A DNA stretch of 64,000 bases, taken from G963665495 sp963677785 (GTDB lineage Bacteria; Desulfobacterota; Desulfovibrionia; Desulfovibrionales; Desulfovibrionaceae). The position numbers and the translations under genes were made by a program. A model generated the notes under the pieces. The model was given only the letters and a program-made list of their open reading frames with translations. It was not told the DNA's origin and did not search any database. Shown here piece by piece: positions 26,814 through 36,002 of this stretch (position 1 is the first letter of the stretch; each line of letters opens with the position of its first letter). Location: positions 124,001 through 188,000 of the forward strand of contig CAXXDH010000003.1 of assembly GCA_963677785.2 (NCBI GenBank). The letters run 5' to 3'.

Positions 26814-28091
26814 CTATTTCAGCGTCTCCACAAACGCTTCAATACGGGTTTTGAGCTGTTCCACGTCTTCCATGGAATAGTCGGTATCGATGTTCAGGCT
26901 CGGGATGCCGTTCTGTTCGAGCATTTTGCCCACCGGCATGCTCTCGTAGGCGTAGGGCTGGCAGAACAGCAGCGAATACTGGATCACGCCGTCCACGTTC
27001 AGCTCTTTGGCCATTTGCAGGATATTGTCCTTGCGTTCGTTGTTGGGCGTAAAACAGGCGCAGTCGATTTTCAGGTAGCGGTCCGCAATGGCGTCGAGCA
27101 TCTCTTCCACGGTTTCGCCGCTTTCGTCCACCAGATCCCGGGTGTTGCGCTTGCCTATGCAGGATTCCTCGCCGACGATGACCGTGCCCGAGCTTTCCAC
27201 GATATAGGGAAGCTTCCAGTTGGGCACGGCCATGGGACAGCCTGTCAGCAGCACGCGCGGCATGTCTTTGTCCACAACGCCCTTGCCCTCTGCCACCCGG
27301 GTTTCCAGTTCGTCGCACAGCTCGTTGATTTTCACCACAAAACGTTCGGGATCGTCGTAAAAGCTGATCTGGTTGATCAGCAGCGCGTCGCGCCCGGAAA
27401 TGGGCGTGGGCGTTGCCGCGCGCAGCTTGTTCATCCGCTCGATGGCCCGGCGCTTGTCATTGACCAGTTTGATGGAAGCCTTGAGCCGTTCGGCCGTGAT
27501 CTCCACGCCTGTCAGCCCTTCCACTTCGGCCTTGTAGCGCTTCAATTCTTCCAGCCAGAGCGCCCGGTCATTGGGCTTCTTCTGCTGCGGCACCTCCATG
27601 ACGTACATATTGGCATGCGCGTCAAAGGCCTCGTAGGCCTTTTTTTTGCCGTCGCAGGTGGTTTCGCCCACGATCAGATCGCAGGATTCGGTATAAGGAC
27701 AAAGCCTGGCCAGCTTGAACCCGATAAAAGACTTGATCAGCGCGCAGGTGTTGCGCGGCACGATCTCCTCGGCCAGCTCCTTGCCCGCGTCGGCGCCCGA
27801 ACACAGGCCGATTTGGAGCGCGTTGGCGGCCAGGGTCAGCTCCTCGGGCACGAACACGCAAAAGGTGCCGACCACCTTCTGTCCGGCAGCCTTGGCGGTC
27901 TGTATCTCCCTGATCCGTTCGCCGTGCACTTCGGAAAGGACGAAATCCAGATATTCCGCGCCTTTCAAACGCCCCTGCTGCGAAAGGTAGATGTCCCCGT
28001 AGAACTGCCCCAAAACGCCGAGAAGCTGGTCGTGCGCGTCCAAATCCAGATTCAGACGCTCCCACATTTCTTTGTGAGCGATATCCGTCAT
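26814..28091 (-). CDS. Double-cubane-cluster reductase (HgdB/YjiM family)
   Basis: 425 residues from ATG 28091 (GGAG upstream). Shows the YjiM/DCCP-type signatures: VVGTFCVFVPEELTLAANA, PRNTCALIKSFIGFKLARLCPYTESCDLIVGETTCDGKKKAYE and FCQPYAYE. Members receive ATP-gated electrons from the activase to reduce small, hard-to-reduce substrates. It is the HgdB-like subunit only; no HgdA-like partner gene is present, which supports a double-cubane protein and not a true 2-hydroxyacyl-CoA dehydratase. The physiological substrate is unknown. Confidence 0.88.
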   Translation of the reverse strand: MTDIAHKEMWERLNLDLDAHDQLLGVLGQFYGDIYLSQQGRLKGAEYLDFVLSEVHGERIREIQTAKAAGQKVVGTFCVFVPEELTLAANALQIGLCSGADAGKELAEEIVPRNTCALIKSFIGFKLARLCPYTESCDLIVGETTCDGKKKAYEAFDAHANMYVMEVPQQKKPNDRALWLEELKRYKAEVEGLTGVEITAERLKASIKLVNDKRRAIERMNKLRAATPTPISGRDALLINQISFYDDPERFVVKINELCDELETRVAEGKGVVDKDMPRVLLTGCPMAVPNWKLPYIVESSGTVIVGEESCIGKRNTRDLVDESGETVEEMLDAIADRYLKIDCACFTPNNERKDNILQMAKELNVDGVIQYSLLFCQPYAYESMPVGKMLEQNGIPSLNIDTDYSMEDVEQLKTRIEAFVETLK

Positions 28092-28258
28092 CCTTGTCTC
28101 CCTTGCTGTTGGCTGGTCAAATTCTCCTGATTCGGCCTGAAACACTGCAGCAAAAGTACGTTCTGATGCAGGGCAAGGAAAATAGTTACTTCTTATAAAT
28201 TGACTGATTATCAATCATATTTTTAAATAGCAGGAGCGTCCCGTTTCAGTCATCCGGA

Positions 28259-28978
28259 CTAATCGTTTTGTACCTCTTTCTTCAAATATCTATAATAATG
28301 ACTAATCTGATAGACAGCCTTGATGGGGTCATGTCCGAACACCCGGTCCTTGGCGGCCAGCACCGTGACCGGGGCCTCGCAGAACTTGATGAACATGGAA
28401 TCGTGTCCCACGCACAGGCCGAGCAGTACGCAGAAGTCGACCTTGTGGCGGTTTGCGGCCATGGCCTGGAACACGGGGTGGCAGGTGGTTTCCTGTTCCG
28501 CCTTGGTATCCACCTGCCAGTCCTTTTCTATCCCCAGTTCGGACTTGGGAATGCGTCCGGCCTTGCACATGATGGAAAAGGTTTCGAACCCGGCCTGTTC
28601 GAAAAACTCGTGCACGATCTTGGCCTCGGCGCGCAGTCCGCCGCAAAAAGCCAGTCCGATCCGTTCGAACTGCATCCTCCGGGCGAACTCAACTATTTCC
28701 AGAATTCTCGGCTTGATGGGCTTGACGAACTCGTAGCCCAACTCGCGATTTCCGTAGCCCGCGGCTTCCTGGATGCAGGACTGATGGGCGAACTCGTAGA
28801 GCTTTTTGTCGGCTTTCATCACCTCCAGCGCCGCACGGGCCAGGTCCTTGTCGTGGACCGACGGGCAATTCTTGGGGGCCTTGCCTCCGGGCGTACGGCA
28901 ATACCGTTCGCGCCATTCATACGGGCAGACTGCGCATTGCGGAAAGACTTCACCATTGTTATGCGGCGTATCGGACAT
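28259..28978 (-). CDS. DUF1847 Cys-rich metal-binding protein
   Basis: 239 residues from ATG 28978 (AAGGAG upstream). Cysteine-rich N terminus (CAVCPYEWRERYC, NCPS) and repeated conserved-looking motifs: IGLAFCGGLRAEAKIVHEFFEQAGFE, ETTCHPVFQA, NRHKVDFCVLLGLCVGHDSMFIKF. These fit DUF1847, widespread in anaerobes and of unknown function, probably binding a metal or Fe-S cluster. It lies upstream of the double-cubane reductase on the same strand. Confidence 0.85.
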   Translation of the reverse strand: MSDTPHNNGEVFPQCAVCPYEWRERYCRTPGGKAPKNCPSVHDKDLARAALEVMKADKKLYEFAHQSCIQEAAGYGNRELGYEFVKPIKPRILEIVEFARRMQFERIGLAFCGGLRAEAKIVHEFFEQAGFETFSIMCKAGRIPKSELGIEKDWQVDTKAEQETTCHPVFQAMAANRHKVDFCVLLGLCVGHDSMFIKFCEAPVTVLAAKDRVFGHDPIKAVYQISHYYRYLKKEVQND

Positions 28979-29175
28979 AATCTGAGTCTCCTTGTTTACG
29001 CATATTGATTGTAAAATCCCTATGCTGACTATGCGGAATATTCTATCAGTTACGCTTCCGCACACAGGAATACGCCAAATTATAGCCGTACACAAAGGCA
29101 ACGCAAAATCAAGACCTTGTCTTACTTTTCACAATCGCAACAATCTCCTTTTACTCCTACGTTTTTGGTATTTTT

Positions 29176-29442
29176 TTAAAAAAACTTGCCTAAAAGCTGC
29201 GATCCCACGGCGGACAAGGCCGCCGCCGCCCCGGTGATGGTCCAGATCCGCTTTTTCAGGCTTTCCACGTCCGTACGCATGTCGAGAAAGGAGCGGTCCC
29301 AGATGCTGGACCGCTCCGAGAGCATGGTTTCGATTTTGGCCAGCAGAGCCAGCTGCGAGGTCTGCTGGTCGCGCAATTGCCTGATCTCATTTTCCAGCCC
29401 GCAGACGCTGTGCTGCAGCGGATCCATGTCCTGTTCGCGCAT
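29176..29442 (-). CDS. XhlA-like small membrane protein
   Basis: 88 residues from ATG 29442 (AAGGAGG upstream). An N-terminal coiled-coil region (LENEIRQLRDQQTSQLALLAKIETMLSER, LDMRTDVESLKKRI) leads to one C-terminal membrane helix (WTITGAAAALSAVGSQLLG). This is the layout of phage XhlA/hemolysin-like lysis accessory proteins. The start is 10 bp after the stop of the holin-like gene. No other phage gene is near. Confidence 0.6.
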   Translation of the reverse strand: MREQDMDPLQHSVCGLENEIRQLRDQQTSQLALLAKIETMLSERSSIWDRSFLDMRTDVESLKKRIWTITGAAAALSAVGSQLLGKFF

Positions 29443-29452
29443 TGTTTCCTCC

Positions 29453-30016
29453 TTAGGAACGGCCCCGGTCCTGTTCCGAGTTTTTGGCCCCCTTGCCAAC
29501 GACCTGTTCGAGCAGGCGGTTTTTCTCCGCGGATCCGGCGGACGAACCGAAATAATAGGCCACCACGGTATCGGCCTTGGCGCTGACATAGCCGATCAAA
29601 GTTCCGGCCACTCCGGCCACTTCCGGCTGGATCCTGCCCAGAAACACGTACGCCACGGACACGAAGAATCCCGCCAACACCACAACGGCGAGCACTTTCG
29701 GGGTCCGGTCCGGCACTGCGGCTTTCGTTTCCGCCCTTGCCCCGGCCTCTTTCTGATGGCTCCGGGCAATGGCTGCCAGGTCGATTCCCAGTTCGCCGAG
29801 CTGTTCCTGCAGCTGCAGTTCGGCCTTTTTCAACGCCGCTGCCGCCGCGGGCGTCAGCGTACGCAGGGCTTCCACAACTTCCTGCTCGTTGGCGTCCGCG
29901 CGTCCGAGCAGCGCCACGGACAGAGCCGAGACGCCCAGCCCGGACAACGGCCCGTCCAGGGACAGCGCCACGGTGGGCGCGATTCCCGCGACCACTCCCT
30001 TCCACTCAAATGCCAT
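29453..30016 (-). CDS. Holin-like (3TM) phage membrane protein
   Basis: 187 residues from ATG 30016 (AGGAGG upstream). Helical N-terminal region, a helix at LAVVVLAGFFVSVAYVFLG, then VAGTLIGYVSAKADTVVAYYFGSSAGSAEKNRLLEQ. That last motif is typical of small phage membrane proteins next to lysis genes. With the XhlA-like gene it forms a two-gene cassette. It may be a phage remnant or a domesticated lysis or secretion unit; function uncertain. Confidence 0.55.
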   Translation of the reverse strand: MAFEWKGVVAGIAPTVALSLDGPLSGLGVSALSVALLGRADANEQEVVEALRTLTPAAAAALKKAELQLQEQLGELGIDLAAIARSHQKEAGARAETKAAVPDRTPKVLAVVVLAGFFVSVAYVFLGRIQPEVAGVAGTLIGYVSAKADTVVAYYFGSSAGSAEKNRLLEQVVGKGAKNSEQDRGRS

Positions 30017-30163
30017 AACATCCTCCTGCACTTTGCTTTTGTTTTTCCTCCTCTATTGCTTCAGACTGCAAGGTTATATATTATTATAGGTACGGAAAAC
30101 ATGTCGAAGCCTTTCGCCTCTTGCGCAAGGCCCGTCTTGACCTTAGTTGTACCAGGAGGGCGT

Positions 30164-31000
30164 ATGTTGAATTTTTGTGTGGACTTTGAAAAATGTCTTG
30201 GCGGCGGAAATTGCGTCCGGGATTGTACGCGCGGCGTCCTCGCGCTCGACGACAACAGACACCCGCAAGTGGTTCCCGAGCGCGCCGAGAAATGCATCAA
30301 ATGTCTGCACTGCATGGCCGTATGCAGCGCCGGCGCCATCAGTCTTTTGGGGCATAACCCGGAAGAATGCACGCCTTTGGAAGGCAACTTTCCAAAACCC
30401 AGTCAATTGGAGGCTCTGATGAAGGGGCGGCGCAGCGTACGCAGCTTCAAACCCGAACCGCTGGACCGGGATACTATCCGCTATCTGGTGTACACCGCCG
30501 GGCACGCGCCTACAGGAGTCAACAGCCAGGCCGTGTTATACACGGTGATTGATTCGCCCGAACTCATGCGTAATTTTCGCGACCAGACCATGAACACCCT
30601 GACGCGACGGGCCGAACAGAACAGGCTGCCTGAACGCTTCGATTATTTCAGGGCCTTCATAAAAGCCTGGCATGAGGGAAAAGACATCATTTTCAGAAAC
30701 GCGCCGCACATGCTCGTGACCTCTTCCCCGGCGGATGGGCCTACGCCCCGCGAAGACAGCCTCATCGGCCTGAGCTATTTTGAACTGCTGGCCAACAACA
30801 TGGGTATTGGCACGCTATGGAACGGCCTGGCCAAATGGGCCATAGAGGACATCGCCCGTGAACTTCGCGACCTGCTGCGCATCCCGGCGGCCAACATCAT
30901 CGGAAGCGTCATGGTCTTCGGCAAACCCGTCACGCGCTACTACAGGACCTTGCCGCGCAACCCCAAAATTGCTTTTATCGACGCGCTCAACCACGGTTGA
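30164..31000 (+). CDS. Ferredoxin-nitroreductase fusion, altered first cluster
   Basis: 278 residues from ATG 30164 (AGGAGG upstream). Same layout as the protein at 22962-23786: ferredoxin domain, then nitroreductase (RRSVRSFKPEPLDRDTIRYLVYTAGHAPTGVNSQ, LSYFELLANNMGIGTLWNG). The first cluster reads CLGGGNCVRDC, where the second Cys of C-x2-C-x2-C-x3-C is Gly; the second cluster (CIKCLHCMAVC) is intact. The first site might hold a [3Fe-4S] cluster, use another ligand, or be empty. Starts a plus-strand run with the rhodanese-rubrerythrin and DUF362 genes. Confidence 0.92.
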   Translation: MLNFCVDFEKCLGGGNCVRDCTRGVLALDDNRHPQVVPERAEKCIKCLHCMAVCSAGAISLLGHNPEECTPLEGNFPKPSQLEALMKGRRSVRSFKPEPLDRDTIRYLVYTAGHAPTGVNSQAVLYTVIDSPELMRNFRDQTMNTLTRRAEQNRLPERFDYFRAFIKAWHEGKDIIFRNAPHMLVTSSPADGPTPREDSLIGLSYFELLANNMGIGTLWNGLAKWAIEDIARELRDLLRIPAANIIGSVMVFGKPVTRYYRTLPRNPKIAFIDALNHG

Positions 31001-31025
31001 CCGCCGCGCATGAGGAGGACGCACC

Positions 31026-31877
31026 GTGTCGGAAGTACGCACCATGGATACGAACCAGTTACGCGGGTTCATGGCTACACATGCCGAGGGCCGATACGTC
31101 CTTGTGGATGTCCGGCAGCCCGGAGAGTACCGGCAGGGACACATACCAGGCGCGCGGCTGCTGCCTCTGCCCGAATTGCTGGAGGATACGCCGCGCCTGG
31201 ACCCGGACCTGCCCCATGTGTTTTATTGCCGCAGTGGTTCGCGCTCCGCCCGGGCCGCGCGGCATGTTCTGGAGCACAAGCTTGTCCGCAACGAAATCCA
31301 CAATCTGCAGGGCGGCTTCATGCAATGGAACGGCCTCACGGTTGACGGCGTACCCAACGTACGGGTCTTTGCGAAAGCCGCATCCTTGCGCGGCTCCCTG
31401 CTCACGGCCATGAATCTGGAAAAAGGCGCGCAGCTGCTCTATGAATCCATCCGCGATGCGGCGGTGAACAAACCTTTGTGCGACCTGATGCAGAAACTGG
31501 CCCCCATGGAAACGGAACACGCCCAGGTGCTCTACAAACAGCTCCTGGCCCTGCCCGAGACAGACCGGGCCCTGCCGAATTTTGACGAACTCTATGCGTC
31601 CATGCCCGGAGACATCCTTGAAGGCGGCAAATCCGTGCCGGATCTGGCCCCCTTGATCGCCAAAGCCCGGCAGGGCAGATGCGTCGAACTGGCCGAACTG
31701 GCCCTGGAAATGGAAATCAGCGCCTTTGACCTCTACCGGTCGCTGGCGGAGCAAAGCGCGGAGCACGGCCCGGAACACACCCCGGACACGGACGCACTCC
31801 AGACCTACCTGTGGCTTGCGGAACAGGAAAAAGCACACGAACGCATTCTGCTCAAACATATGGACGCCTTTATCTGA
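31026..31877 (+). CDS. Rhodanese-rubrerythrin-like fusion
   Basis: 283 residues; GTG start at 31026 with AGGAGG nine bases upstream. Residues 1-115 are a rhodanese domain (YVLVDVRQPGEYRQGHIPGARLLPLPEL; active-site Cys in VFYCRSGSRSA). Residues about 130-283 form a ferritin-like four-helix bundle with repeated Glu and ExxH elements (GAQLLYESIRDA, METEHAQVLYKQL, EQEKAHERILLKH), likely a di-iron site as in rubrerythrin. Rhodaneses move sulfane sulfur and rubrerythrins reduce peroxide, so a link of sulfur and oxidative stress is plausible. Confidence 0.87.
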   Translation: MSEVRTMDTNQLRGFMATHAEGRYVLVDVRQPGEYRQGHIPGARLLPLPELLEDTPRLDPDLPHVFYCRSGSRSARAARHVLEHKLVRNEIHNLQGGFMQWNGLTVDGVPNVRVFAKAASLRGSLLTAMNLEKGAQLLYESIRDAAVNKPLCDLMQKLAPMETEHAQVLYKQLLALPETDRALPNFDELYASMPGDILEGGKSVPDLAPLIAKARQGRCVELAELALEMEISAFDLYRSLAEQSAEHGPEHTPDTDALQTYLWLAEQEKAHERILLKHMDAFI

Positions 31878-31894
31878 TTCCGGAGCACATATTC

Positions 31895-32839
31895 ATGTCT
31901 GAAAAAACGCGGATCTATCCCGTGGCCCTGGCCCAGGCGCCCGGCTACACGGACCCCTCGCTTGCGCGCCTGGTGGCGGAAACGCTCCAGGCAGCGGACT
32001 TTGCCCCCCGCAAAAACGAACGCATCCTGGTCAAAGCCAACCTGCTCCGGGCCACGGCGGACGGACTGGCCTGTACGCACCCGGCCGTGGTCAAGGCCGC
32101 CTGCCAGTACGTGCTGGACCACGGCGCAAGCGTCCGTGTGGGGGATTCGCCCGGTTTCGGTTCGGCGCGCAGCGTTGCCCGGGACATTGGCCTCACCGAC
32201 GCCCTCGCGCCGTTGGGCGTAGCCGTGATCAATCTCGACCATCCGACCATCCGGCGGTTGCCCTGCGGCCTGCACGCGGGCATTTCCCGCCGCGTCTATG
32301 ATCACGACAGGCTGCTGAACCTGCCCAAACTCAAGGCCCACGGCCAGATGCGCGTCACCGGTGCGGTCAAAAACCTTTTCGGCTGCGTTGCGGGCGTCCG
32401 CAAGGCAGTGGCCCACTTCCTCCACGGGGACAAACAGAACCGTTTTCCCTCCCTGCTGCTGGATGTTCGCGAAGTGCTGCCCCCGACCCACTCGCTGCTG
32501 GACGGCATAGTGGCCATGCATGTCAAAGGCCCTGTGGACGGGAGTCCGTACGCCCTCGGCCTGCTGGCCTCCGCGGCCTCGCCCCTGGCGCTGGACACGG
32601 CCCTGTATACGCTGCTCGGCCTGAACTCCGGGGATGTGCCCATCTGGCAGGAAGCGGTCCGCCGCGGCCTGCCGGACAGTGATCCGGCCAATCTGTTTTT
32701 CCCTTTGGAGCAGCCCGGCGCCTTCGAAACCGGCGGACTGCAGCTTCCGCAAACCCTGAAACCCGAATCATTCAACCCCGTACGCCTGACCGTCAGCACC
32801 TGCAGGCGCATCTGGGCGCGAAGGCCCCGAATACGATGA
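31895..32839 (+). CDS. DUF362-domain protein
   Basis: 314 residues from ATG 31895. Matches DUF362 in pattern: ERILVKANLLRATADGLACTHPAVVKAACQYVLDHGASVRVGDSPGFGSA, LPKLKAHGQMRVTGAVKNLFGCVAG, and LDGIVAMHVKGPVDGSP. The family is of unknown function and is often fused to ferredoxin domains; here the ferredoxin part is absent. The stop overlaps the mutY start by four bases (ATGA). Confidence 0.85.
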   Translation: MSEKTRIYPVALAQAPGYTDPSLARLVAETLQAADFAPRKNERILVKANLLRATADGLACTHPAVVKAACQYVLDHGASVRVGDSPGFGSARSVARDIGLTDALAPLGVAVINLDHPTIRRLPCGLHAGISRRVYDHDRLLNLPKLKAHGQMRVTGAVKNLFGCVAGVRKAVAHFLHGDKQNRFPSLLLDVREVLPPTHSLLDGIVAMHVKGPVDGSPYALGLLASAASPLALDTALYTLLGLNSGDVPIWQEAVRRGLPDSDPANLFFPLEQPGAFETGGLQLPQTLKPESFNPVRLTVSTCRRIWARRPRIR

Positions 32840-33957
32840 CAACACCTATTCCCGCTCCTCAATTGGTCACGGACATACGCGAACGCTTGCTGGACTGGTT
32901 CGCCGAACATAAACGCCCCCTGCCCTGGCGCGCACACTACGCCCCTTACGAAGTGCTGGTGTCCGAAGTAATGCTCCAGCAAACCCAGATGGAACGCGGC
33001 GTGGCCTATTTTCAACGCTGGATGCAGGCATTTCCGGACGTGGAATCCCTGGCCCAGGCCGAGGAGGACGAGGTTCTCCGGCTCTGGGAAGGCCTGGGCT
33101 ATTACAACCGGGCGCGCAACCTGCAGCGTACGGCCAAAATTCTCCTGGAACAGCACCAGGCCGGACTGCCCGATGATGCGGACTCCTTGCTGGCCCTGCC
33201 CGGCATCGGCCCGTACACGGCGGGCGCCATCCGCAGCCTGGCCTTCAACCAGGATGTCCCGGCCATCGACGCCAATGTCGAACGCGTCCTGTCCAGAGTT
33301 TTCGACCTGGACCGCCCGGTCAAGGAGCCCCAGACCCACTCCCGCATTTTGGAACTGGCCGACTGGCTGCTGCCCAAGGGCAAGGCCCGGTTGTTCAACG
33401 AGGCCCTGATGGATCTGGGCGCCATGGTCTGCTCCAAAAAACCCCAATGCGCGCGCTGCCCCCTGGAAGGATTGTGCGAAAGCCGCAGGCTGGACATTGC
33501 CGAAGAACGCCCGGTGCCGCCCAAATCCATGCAGCTGGTTCCACTGGAAGTGGTCACCAGCGTGCTGGTGCACCAGGAACGTTTTTTCATTCAGAAACGC
33601 TTGCCCAAAGGCGCCTGGCCCGGGCTCTGGGAATTCCCAGGCGGCCGGATAGAACCCGGAGAAACCCCGGCACAGGCCGCGGTCCGGGAGTTTGAAGAGG
33701 AAACCGAATTCAACGTCCGTACGCGGGAATTCCTCGGCGTGATCAAACACGGTTACACCAAATACCGCGTCCGGCTTCACTGTTTTCTCTGCACGCTCGC
33801 GAACGGCTCCCAGGAACTGCCCCTCCCGCACCTGCATGCGGCCACGGAATACCGCTGGATCCCGTTCACCGGACTGCTGGATTTCGCTTTTCCGGCCGGA
33901 CACCGTAAATTGATCGACCAGCTGTCTTGCGAGCCCGCTCTTGGTCGCGTATTATAA
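32836..33957 (+). CDS. mutY: A/G-specific adenine DNA glycosylase MutY
   Basis: 373 residues. HhH-GPD glycosylase domain with catalytic Glu in SEVMLQQTQ and the LPGIGPYTAGAI...IDANVERVLSR region carrying the catalytic Asp. A [4Fe-4S] loop CSKKPQCARCPLEGLC follows, and a C-terminal NUDIX-like domain (GLWEFPGGRIEPGETPAQAAVREFEEETEF) recognises 8-oxoG. It removes A opposite 8-oxoG. The NUDIX-like box is well conserved and so might keep some hydrolase character. Confidence 0.95.
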   Translation: MTTPIPAPQLVTDIRERLLDWFAEHKRPLPWRAHYAPYEVLVSEVMLQQTQMERGVAYFQRWMQAFPDVESLAQAEEDEVLRLWEGLGYYNRARNLQRTAKILLEQHQAGLPDDADSLLALPGIGPYTAGAIRSLAFNQDVPAIDANVERVLSRVFDLDRPVKEPQTHSRILELADWLLPKGKARLFNEALMDLGAMVCSKKPQCARCPLEGLCESRRLDIAEERPVPPKSMQLVPLEVVTSVLVHQERFFIQKRLPKGAWPGLWEFPGGRIEPGETPAQAAVREFEEETEFNVRTREFLGVIKHGYTKYRVRLHCFLCTLANGSQELPLPHLHAATEYRWIPFTGLLDFAFPAGHRKLIDQLSCEPALGRVL

Positions 33958-33991
33958 TACACTCCACAACTCCCGACAGATGAGGCGTTTC

Positions 33992-35962
33992 ATGAAGTTG
34001 GTCCGTTTTCAGCGTTGTTTTTTGTTCCTTTGCGCCGTGCTCGCCCTGCTGTGCGCCACGGCCTTTGCCCAGTCCGTCCCTGTTCCGGAACTGCCCGGCC
34101 GGACCAGCGCCCCCGAACTGCCCGGCGTGAGTGATGCGTCCGCCGTTTCCCAGCGGCTGCCGTACGAAGCGCACTGGGAACTGTTCCGAAGCAGCAGCGC
34201 GCCCGGCGACCTGTTGGCCGTGCTCTGGGTGGAGCCGGATCCGGGCATTCACGCCTACGCCCACGCACCGGGCAGCGCCATGGCCAAACCCACGGATCTG
34301 AAGGTCGCGGTCAAGCCGAACACGCTCCAGACTGCAGTGAGTTACCCCCCCGGCACGCCCAAAAAGGACCCGTTGTTTCCCGAAGGCAGCGTCAATCTGT
34401 ACGCGCAAGCCACGCCGCTGTTCGTGAGGCTGCCTGACGCCGCCGGAGCGGAGGCACTCGTACTGGACGGACGCTTGAACATGCTGCTCTGTTCGGACAA
34501 AAGCTGCTGGTACGTGGATGAGCCGCGCAGCAAGCGCTGGGAAAACCTGCGTACGGCGGATCTGCCCGACGCCGACACCCAGTCCTGGTGGCCGCTCTAT
34601 GCATCGCTTTCCAAACCTGGGACGGAGCAAATCCCGCAACCGGCTACAACAACCGCCCCGGCCGCCACACCATCGCCAGCGCCTTCAGCAGCTCCGGATC
34701 AGCCGGACAACGCCGCCGGGTGGCTGGATACGCTGAAAATCGCGCCGCACTATTTTCAAATGGAACTGGAAGTGAGCGGACTGGCCAAAGCCATCCTGTT
34801 CGGATTGCTGGCCGGACTGATTCTGAATTTCATGCCCTGCGTGCTTCCCGTGGTCAGCCTGAAGTTGTCCAGCCTGATGGCGGTCAGCGGCCTGGAAGAC
34901 AAAAGCAAACGTACGCGCCATTTCCGCGAACATAATATTTTTTTCAGCCTGGGCATTCTGAGCTATTTTCTGCTGCTGGGGGTGGTCTTCGGGCTGGCAG
35001 ATCTGGCCTGGGGCCAGCTTTTCCAGCAGGCCGGGGCCATGATGATTTTGATGGCCCTGGTATTCGTGCTGGGGCTCAGCCTGTTCGGCGTATTCGACCT
35101 GCCCGTACTGGATCTGAAAACCGGTATCGACACCAGCAAAAGCCCGCGTCTGCAGGCCCTGTTCACTGGCCTGCTGGCCACGCTGCTGGCCACTCCCTGT
35201 AGCGGGCCCTTTTTGGGGGGCGTACTCGGCTGGACGCTGAACCGTCCGCCCGAGACGGTCATCCTGGTTTTTTGCAGCATCGGCCTGGGCATGGCCCTGC
35301 CCTACATATGCATGATATTTTTTCCCGGGCTCGTACGCTTGTTTCCCCGTCCCGGCAGATGGAATGTACACCTGGAGCGTGTCGTTGGTTTTTTTCTCAT
35401 GGCCACCGCTTTGTATTTATTCACGATTCTGCCAGAGTCCCACGAAATTCGGGCATTGGTGCTGCTGTGGTGCGCGGGTCTGGCCGCCTGGATCTGGGGC
35501 AAATGGACAACGCTTTCGGACAGCCGTCGCAAGCGTATGAGCGTACGCGCCCTGGCTCTGGCCGTGGCGCTCGGAGCGGGGCTTTACGCTCTTTCCACGC
35601 CTGAGCCGCCGGCGCAATGGAAGTCGTTCAACGAACAGCAATTCCGGCATGCACTGGGCAAACGGCCGCTGCTGGTGGATTTTACGGCGGACTGGTGCCC
35701 CAACTGCAAATTTCTGGAATTGACCGTTCTGACGCCGACAAACCTGACTGAATGGCGGGATGCTCACGACCTGGTATTGCTCCAGGCAGATATGACGCAA
35801 GAAAATCCGGCGGCCGAAACATTGCTGCGCAAACTGGGCAGCAACAGTATTCCGGTGGTGGCTCTGTTTCCGGCTGGAGATGAAAGCGCCGCGCCGCTGG
35901 TTTTGCGCGATCTGTTCACCGCCAGCCAGCTGCAACAGGCACTGCAACAAACAATCAATTAG
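33992..35962 (+). CDS. dsbD: Thiol:disulfide interchange protein DsbD
   Basis: 656 residues from ATG 33992 (GAGG upstream). Signal peptide to AFA, an N-terminal periplasmic domain with the pair CSDKSC, an eight-helix membrane domain with the two key cysteines (NFMPCVLPVVSLK and ATPCSGPFLGG), and a C-terminal thioredoxin domain with WCPNC. It carries reducing power from cytoplasmic thioredoxin to the periplasm. Stand-alone gene 34 bp after mutY. Confidence 0.94.
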   Translation: MKLVRFQRCFLFLCAVLALLCATAFAQSVPVPELPGRTSAPELPGVSDASAVSQRLPYEAHWELFRSSSAPGDLLAVLWVEPDPGIHAYAHAPGSAMAKPTDLKVAVKPNTLQTAVSYPPGTPKKDPLFPEGSVNLYAQATPLFVRLPDAAGAEALVLDGRLNMLLCSDKSCWYVDEPRSKRWENLRTADLPDADTQSWWPLYASLSKPGTEQIPQPATTTAPAATPSPAPSAAPDQPDNAAGWLDTLKIAPHYFQMELEVSGLAKAILFGLLAGLILNFMPCVLPVVSLKLSSLMAVSGLEDKSKRTRHFREHNIFFSLGILSYFLLLGVVFGLADLAWGQLFQQAGAMMILMALVFVLGLSLFGVFDLPVLDLKTGIDTSKSPRLQALFTGLLATLLATPCSGPFLGGVLGWTLNRPPETVILVFCSIGLGMALPYICMIFFPGLVRLFPRPGRWNVHLERVVGFFLMATALYLFTILPESHEIRALVLLWCAGLAAWIWGKWTTLSDSRRKRMSVRALALAVALGAGLYALSTPEPPAQWKSFNEQQFRHALGKRPLLVDFTADWCPNCKFLELTVLTPTNLTEWRDAHDLVLLQADMTQENPAAETLLRKLGSNSIPVVALFPAGDESAAPLVLRDLFTASQLQQALQQTIN

Positions 35963-36002
35963 GACTGCAAATCAGGGGAAACGCCCTGAATATTTCGAGG
36001 TA

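Noticed and set aside
32302..33903. 533-codon minus-strand frame
   Set aside because: Shadow of DUF362 and mutY.
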